A model generated the notes under the pieces. The model worked only from the letters and a program-made list of their open reading frames with translations, made no database searches and was not told where the DNA came from. Both the position numbers and the translations under genes were made by a program. Below are positions 58,110 through 64,000 of a stretch of DNA of 64,000 bases, piece after piece. This stretch comes from Chamaelirium japonicum (taxonomy: Eukaryota > Streptophyta > Magnoliopsida > Liliales > Melanthiaceae): NCBI GenBank assembly GCA_947650365.1, contig OX393550.1, forward strand, positions 55,844,069-55,908,068, written 5' to 3'. Positions within the stretch are counted from its first letter, which is position 1. Each line of letters starts with the position of its first letter.

Positions 58110-58720
58110 CTCACCTTGACCAATTAACGGAAGACAAGACTAGTTTGATCGCACAAAGGTTCCCTAAGATCAACCAACATTCAAAGCTACAGTTAGTCTG
58201 GCTCGGGTTGTGACATGACTGACTGACTATAACGATATGCGCCCCGCCATAGGTTCGACCGAAACGGTGCTTTGCCTAAGTCTAACCGATACAAAGGCAC
58301 TACACTGAGTACTCTGAATCATTGGCGTCGCACATGCTCCAATTGTCACGTAAAGACACATGCACTAGTGCCTCATCACAGTTAGTTCAGTTCGGATTGC
58401 GACACAGCCGACTAACTTGCAATGGTACAAAGCTACATATCCCAGATATATGTTTGACTAAAATAATGCTTTGCCTAAGTCCAACCGATGCGAAGGTACT
58501 ACGCTGAGTACTTCGAATCATTGGCGTCACACATACTCCCATTTCACATAAGGACACATGCACTAGTGACTCGCCATAGTTAGTTCGGTTCGGGTTGTGA
58601 TACGACCGACTAACCTGCAATAGTACAAAGATACATGTCCCGATGTAGGTTCGACTGAAACGACGCTTCACCTAAATCCAATCGATACAAAGGCATTACA
58701 CTGAGTACTCCAAATTCTAA
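58110..58720. repeat. About three tandem copies of a 198-bp unit
   Basis: Markers GAGTACTCTGAATCATTGG (58307), GAGTACTTCGAATCATTGG (58506) and GAGTACTCCAAATTC (58703) recur at 197-199 bp. Units also share ACACATGCACTAGTG and TTTGCCTAAGTCNAACCGAT. No coding function. Confidence 0.8.
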
Positions 58721-58739
58721 CCCCTATCGATCAAAGCTC

Positions 58740-60165
58740 GAGACATGCTTCACCGCCTTGGCAACTGCCAAAGCCCAAGACGTTGATACAAACTCGGCCC
58801 AAGGAAACAACCTTGGCATTCGAATACAAAGTATGAGGCAAGCTTCGTTACCTCAGCACCTGCCAAAGCTCGAGACGTCGATATCGTCTCGGCCCAAGGA
58901 GACAGCCTTGGCAGTCAATTATAAAGCTGAGGTAGGTTTCGCCGCCTCGGCACCTGAAAAAGACTGAGATTTGACATCGTCTCGGCCCAAGGAGACATCC
59001 TTAACAGTCAAATACAAAGTCCGAGGTAGGTGTCAAATCATGTGACGTCGACATCGTCTTAGCCTAAGGAGACAACCTTGGCAGTAGAATACGAAGTCCG
59101 AGGTAGGCTTTGTCGCCTACCAATGCCCGAGAAGTCGACATCATCTCGGCCCAAGGAGATAGCCTTGGCAGTCAAATACAAAGTCCAAGGTAGGCTTCGC
59201 CGCCTCGGCAATTGCCAAAGCCCCGAGACGTTGACACCGTCTCGGCCCAAAGAGATAGCCTTGACACTCGAATACAAAGTCGAAGGCAGGCTTCGTCGCC
59301 TCAGCATCTGCTAAAACGTGAGACATTGATATCATCTCGGCCCAAGGAAACAACTTTGGCAGTCGATTACAAAGTCTGAGGTAGGCTTTACCGCCTTAGC
59401 ACCTGACAAAGCCCGAGACGTCGACATCATCTCAGCCCAAGGAGATAGCCTTGGAAGTCGAATAAAAAGTCCGAGGTAGGCTTCGTCGCTTCGGCAACAG
59501 CCAAAGCCCGAGACATTGACACCGTCTTGGCCCAAGAAGACAACCTTAGCACTCGAATACAAAGTCCGAGGTAGACTTCGTCGACTCAGCATCTGCCAAA
59601 GCCCGAGACGTCGAACATCATCTCGGCCCAAGGAGACAGCCTTGGTAGTCAAATACGAAGTTTGAGGTAGTCTTTGTCTCCTTGGCAACTACCAAATCTT
59701 GAAACATTGATGCCCTCTCAGCCTAAGGAGATAGCCTTGGCACTCGAATACAAAGTCCGAGGCAGGCTTCACCACCTCGGCACCTGCCAAAGCCCGAGAT
59801 GTCAACATCGTCTCGACATGTGGAGACAACCTTGGGAGTCGAATACAAAGTCCGAGGTAGGCTTCACCGCCTCGGTGCTTGACAAAGTTTGAGACATCGA
59901 CATTGTCTCGGCCCAAGGAGCAACCTTGGTAGTCGAATACAAAGTCCGAGGTAGGTTTCTCCACCTCGGTGTTTACCAGAGCCTGAGACGTCGACATCGT
60001 CTCGGCCCAAGAAGACAGCCTTGGCAGTCAAATACAAAGTCCTAGGTAGGCCTCACCTCCTCGGTGCCTGCCAAAGACAGAGACATTGATGTCGTCTCGG
60101 CTCAAGGAGACAGCCTTGACACTCGAATGCAAACTCTAAGGCGCTATCGCCGCCTTTGCATTCCA
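58740..60165. repeat. Tandem array of a 95-bp unit, about 15 copies
   Basis: GGCCCAAGG or a variant recurs at 58796, 58891, 58984, 59071, 59148, 59244, 59339, 59434, 59529, 59625, 59720, 59814, 59910, 60004 and 60099, almost all 95 bp apart. Each unit holds CCGAGACGTCGACATCGTCT (a near-palindrome), AGCCTTGGCAGTCGAATAC and AAGTCCGAGGTAGGCTTC. Open frames on both strands (Leu/Pro/Arg-rich) are by-products of the periodicity. Confidence 0.9.
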
Positions 60166-60615
60166 TAAAGTCCAAGGAGACGAGCTTGACACTCAAATGC
60201 AAAGTCTGAGGCACTATTGTTATCTCAGCATGTAGCAAAGTCCAAGAAGACAACCTTGGCGTTCTAATGCAAAGTCTGAGGTGCCATTGCTGCCACGTCA
60301 TGCCACAAAGTCCAAGGAGATAGCCTTGGCACTCAAATGCAAACTATGAGATGCCATCGCCGCCTAGGCATGCTGCAAAGTCCAAGGAGATAGCCTTGTC
60401 CCTCGAATGCAAAGTTTGAGGTGCCATTGCCGCCTCGACATGCAGCAAAGTCCAAGGAGACAACCTTGGCGTTTGAATGCAAAGTTCGAGGCACCATTGC
60501 TATCTCGGTATACCGTAAAGTCCAAGGAGACAACCTTGGCACTCAAATGCAAAGTTCGAGGTGCTATCGTCGCCTTGGTATGCCACAAAGTCTAAGGAGA
60601 CAGCCTTGACAGTCA
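60105..60615. repeat. Tandem array of a 70-bp unit, 7 copies, derived from the 95-bp unit
   Basis: AGTCCAAGGAGA recurs at 60169, 60239, 60309, 60379, 60449, 60519 and 60589, exactly 70 bp apart. The unit equals the 95-bp unit without the 25-bp near-palindrome CCGAGACGTCGACATCGTCTCGG and its edges. The array ends abruptly at copia sequence near 60616. Confidence 0.9.
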
Positions 60616-63560
60616 AATTCAAGAAGAACCTGATTTGTTTGGGTACTCTGGATGTAAACAGGTACGCCTACTCATTAAGTGATAGGAAGATCAATGTTAC
60701 TAAAGGATCACTTATGGTGATGAGAGAAGAAAGGGAGGCAAATAATCTATACAAGCTGTCAATGAGCACAATCTTGGGTGGAGCGACAGTCTCCATAAAA
60801 GTCAGTTGAGAACGAGATCCGGCTTTGTTATGGCATCAGGGGTTGAGTCATATGAGCTAAAGGGGGGTTGTAGGAACTACACAGAAGGAATCTGTTGAAA
60901 GGTGTTGGTGAGTGCAAATTGGAGTTGTCCCAATTATACATTATGGGTAAGCAGTCCAAGGTTTTGTTCAAATTGGCTTCTATAGAGAAAAGAACAAAGG
61001 CCACATTTGACTATATTCACTCTGATGTTTAGGGACCAGCTCTGACTTGTTCGCATGGTGGAGCACGGTATTATGTTACGTTCATAGATGATTACTCTCG
61101 GAAGGTCTGGGTCTACTTCATGCACGAAAACTCTGAGATGTTTGATAAATTCAAAACCTGGAAGGTAGAGGTGGAAACCCTGACGAGAAAAAAGATCTAG
61201 TACTTGAGGAGCAACAACGGAGGTGAATACAAGAATGTAAGGTTCATAGAGTTTTGTCAGCAAAAGGGCATTGTCAGGCACTTCACGGTGAAGAAGACCC
61301 CTCAGCAGAATGGCGCTGTAGAAAGGATGAATATGACTCTCATGGAGAAAGAGAGGTGCATGCGAGTGCATGCAAATATTCCCAAGTCTTTCTGGGCAAA
61401 GTTAGTTAACCATGCGTGCTATTTGGTTAATCGATCTTCCTCGAAGCTACTGGAATTCAGGTGTGCCGAGGAGGTATGGTCTAGAAAGGAGGTGGATCTT
61501 TCCACAATAAAGGTGTTCGAATACAAGGCATTCGCTCTCATCCCGAGCGATAAGAAGAACAAGTTGAAGCCAAAGTCGTAGGAGTGCCTGTTCCTGGGAT
61601 TTGAACGATAAGTGAGGGGCTTCAAGTTATGGGATTTAAAGAACCGGAAGAAGATCATCAGTAGAGACGTCATCTTTGACGAGACAATCATGTTTATGGT
61701 CAAGGTGAAGGCCGATGTGGTAAAATCCAGTCAGGGATAGAAGACTGCTACATAGGTTTCGGTTATCTTGAAAGATATGGATCAGATAACTGAGGGTGAA
61801 GCAGTTGGCACATCCGAGGCTAATATAGATGAGCAGCAGCAGATGGAGACACCGATGGAGATTCAGTCAGAGGCTCCGGTACAGGCTCAATTGGATCTTG
61901 TAGGCACGACTTTGAGAAAGTCGAAAAGAACCATCAAACCGCCTTAGAGATATGGTTGGGATAATGAAGCTGCTATGCCTTCATCATCAGTGAAGATGAT
62001 CCAGCTAGCTATGATGAGGCTGCAGTGAGTAGTAAGGGGCAAGACTGGATGAAGGTTATAAAGGATGAGATGAGCAGTCTCCATAAGAACTCCATTTGGG
62101 AGTTAGTTCTGAGGCCTAAGGGAAATAAGATCATAAGTTCCAAGTAAATTATCAGGAATAAAGAGGGTATGCAGAATGAAGACCCAAAGTTTAAGGCACA
62201 TTTGGTTGCAAAGGGGTTCGCTCAGTGGGAAGGAATTGAATATAAGGAGATCTTCTCTCCTGTAGTCAAGATACCTCCATTAGACTGCTACTAGCTCAGG
62301 TAGCTCATCATGATATGGAGCTAGAGTAGATGGATGTGAGGACACCGTTTCTTTATGGGGATCTCTATGAGGAGATCTACATGCCACAACCGAACGAGTT
62401 TGTTGAAAAAGCAAGGAGAACCAAGTGTGCAGACTGAAGAAGTCAATCTATGGACTCAAACAGCCACCGAGACAGTGGTACAAGCATTTTTACTCATTCA
62501 TGGTACAAATTGGTTACTCGAGGGGGATGTACAACTGTTGCATCTACACTCGTACCTTTGAGGATAAAGAGGCTGTGACATTTATGCTCTATGTCAACGA
62601 TATGTTCATTGCATATCATGACATGAGAAAGATAATCAAACTCAAGAAGATGCTGAGCAAGAAGTTCGAGATGAAGGATCTCGAAAATGTGAGAAATATA
62701 CTCGGCATGGAGATTAGGTGGGATAGAAAGGCCGGGAAGATCTGGTTGTCTCAAGGAACCTACATCCGAAAGGTTCTTGAGAGGTTTGATAAGAGGGATG
62801 CAAAGACAACCTCTAATCCATTGGCTTTGCACATTATTCTAAGTAAGAGGTAGTGTCCTACTACAAAGAAGGAGATCCAGGAGATGCAGAAGACACCGTA
62901 CCCTAGTGCGGTAGGATGTCGGATGTATGCGATGGTTTGCACGAGGCTGGATCTGGCACAGACAATGAGTGTTGTGTCCAGATTCATGTCAAATCCAGGA
63001 AAGGTCCATTGGCAGGCGGTTAAGTGGATCTTAAGGTATTTGAAAGGCAGTGCAAACAGAGGGACCTTGTTTGCCAGGCATCAGTATAATAGGATAGTCT
63101 GATTCAGACTATGCAGCGGATCTTGACAGGATAAGGTCTACTATATGATATGTGTTCACGTGTGGATAAGGACCGGTCTGCTGGAGGTCTATGCTATAAT
63201 CAGTGATGACGCTCTTCACTACCGAGGCAGAGTACATGACTCTAACAGAGGCTGTGAATGAGACTATCTGAAGGGCCTAGCTGGCGAATTGGGACTGAGT
63301 CAAAACTCAGGTACGATACATTACAATAGAGTGTGATTTTTTTGGTAAAGAATCTAATCTTTCATGTAAGAACGAAGCACATAGACATCAAGTATCATAG
63401 GATCAGAGACTGGTTGGACGATGGTGAGATCGAGGTAGAGAAGGTTCACACGGATGAGAACACTTCAGATTTTCTCACAAAGCTGGTCACTAGGGAGAAG
63501 TTAATTTGAGCATTGCTCAAACATGCTCAAACTTGTCTCCTGCTAGCACAGTGGAGAAGG
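60616..63560 (+). pseudogene. Degenerate Ty1/copia pol (integrase, RT, RNase H)
   Basis: The start of the element (gag, protease) is missing. A pre-integrase zinc region remains near 60850-60960. Integrase (61040-61580) has FIDDYSRKVWVYF and TPQQNGAVERM, but LRSNNGGEY has Asn for the second catalytic Asp. RT pieces follow: KKSIYGLKQPPRQWYKHF (about 62430), YVNDMFIAYHD (about 62590; YVDD expected) and LEGM-type LGMEIRWDRKAGKIWLSQG (about 62700). RNase H runs from about 63090, with TTEAEYMTLTEAV and TKHIDIKYHRIRDWLDDGE at about 63370-63425. Many in-frame stops interrupt it. Confidence 0.85.
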
Positions 63561-64000
63561 TACGTACATCGCCACTTGAGATGCGATGGAGGTGAGTTGA
63601 GACTCGCAAAGGTGGAGGTTCACTGGAACGGGAGCATTGACCGAAATTTTATCAAGTTGAGTTTGTCAGAGTTTGGCTCAATTTTGGCAAGTTCGTAGCA
63701 CGAAAGGGGCCTCGGAGCGGAGGCTCTGGGCGTGCCCGTCAGCGAACTGGCACCCTGGGCGCCAACAGAGCCACTAACTCAGGTTGGCGCCCTGGGTGCC
63801 ACTTCTGGCGTCCAGGACTCTAACTTTTTTCGGGGCTCCAAGTAGGTGACACCCGATGGTGCCTTGGGCGCTAGGCATGACGTGCACGGGTTGGGCCCGC
63901 AGCTGCACAATTTTATGGGGGCTATTTATAGGGTTTTCACACTAGGTTTTGTATGAGGTTGTTATTGTGTTTGACAGTAGGTTTTAGGGTCTTTTTTCAG
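63561..64000 (+). mobile_element. 3' LTR of the copia element, cut by the window end
   Basis: After the RNase H end, a purine-rich GCAAAGGTGGAGG at about 63608-63620 is the likely polypurine tract, and LTR-like sequence follows. CTATTTATAGGG at about 63921-63932 is a TATA box candidate. 63735-63830 has repeated CCCTGGGCGCC and CCCTGGGTGCC blocks. The 5' LTR is not in the window. Confidence 0.6.

Noticed and set aside
58740..60600. Repeat protein gene encoded by the 95-bp units
   Set aside because: 95 is not a multiple of three, so no frame can stay in register from unit to unit, and frames on both strands are equally open. A coding repeat is unlikely.
58740..60615. CRISPR-like regular array
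   Set aside because: Units are contiguous diverged copies without unique spacers, in a plant genome.

Overview
This is nuclear DNA of a flowering plant. It holds two spliced plant genes (a CID-type RNA-binding protein and a zinc alcohol dehydrogenase) with canonical GT-AG introns. Almost everything else is plant repeat DNA: CACTA, hAT and fold-back elements, copia and gypsy retrotransposons, a LINE, TRIM elements including a Cassandra type carrying 5S rRNA sequence, and long GA and TA microsatellites. The species cannot be read from the sequence. No bacterial-type features, CRISPR or tRNA genes were found.

1-16.2 kb: the 3' part of a CID-type (PABP-interacting) gene on the + strand. Six exons lie at 421-1736. 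The last two lie at 15941-16152, after a 14.2-kb intron packed with nested repeats: fold-back elements in TA microsatellites, a degraded gypsy element split by a hAT element, a LINE split by another hAT that itself carries a 574-bp palindrome, and a copia remnant.

16.2-23.7 kb: intergenic repeats and a decayed copia element on the - strand.

23.7-31.3 kb: an uninterrupted ten-exon alcohol dehydrogenase-like gene on the - strand (405 codons, all zinc and NAD motifs visible). Two of its introns carry copies of one hAT-type element with perfect 8-bp target duplications.

31.3-44.7 kb: a small TRIM retroelement whose first LTR is split by a 12.8-kb CACTA transposon. The CACTA carries a broken TNP2 transposase, a second transposase-like ORF, a nested smaller CACTA, and captured host-gene pieces including a mitochondrial-type DnaJ.

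44.7-55.0 kb: a roughly 4-kb direct duplication (copies at 45576-49595 and 50800-54621). Each copy holds a gypsy LTR, a Cassandra TRIM with 5S rRNA sequence, a hAT-type element and the 3' end of the alcohol dehydrogenase gene. A CDC48 C-terminal fragment sits at the border of the second copy.

55.0-64.0 kb: a gypsy LTR and leader split by a second copy of the first-intron hAT, then tandem arrays (about 198 bp x3, 95 bp x15, passing into 70 bp x7), then a degenerate copia pol and its 3' LTR running off the window.
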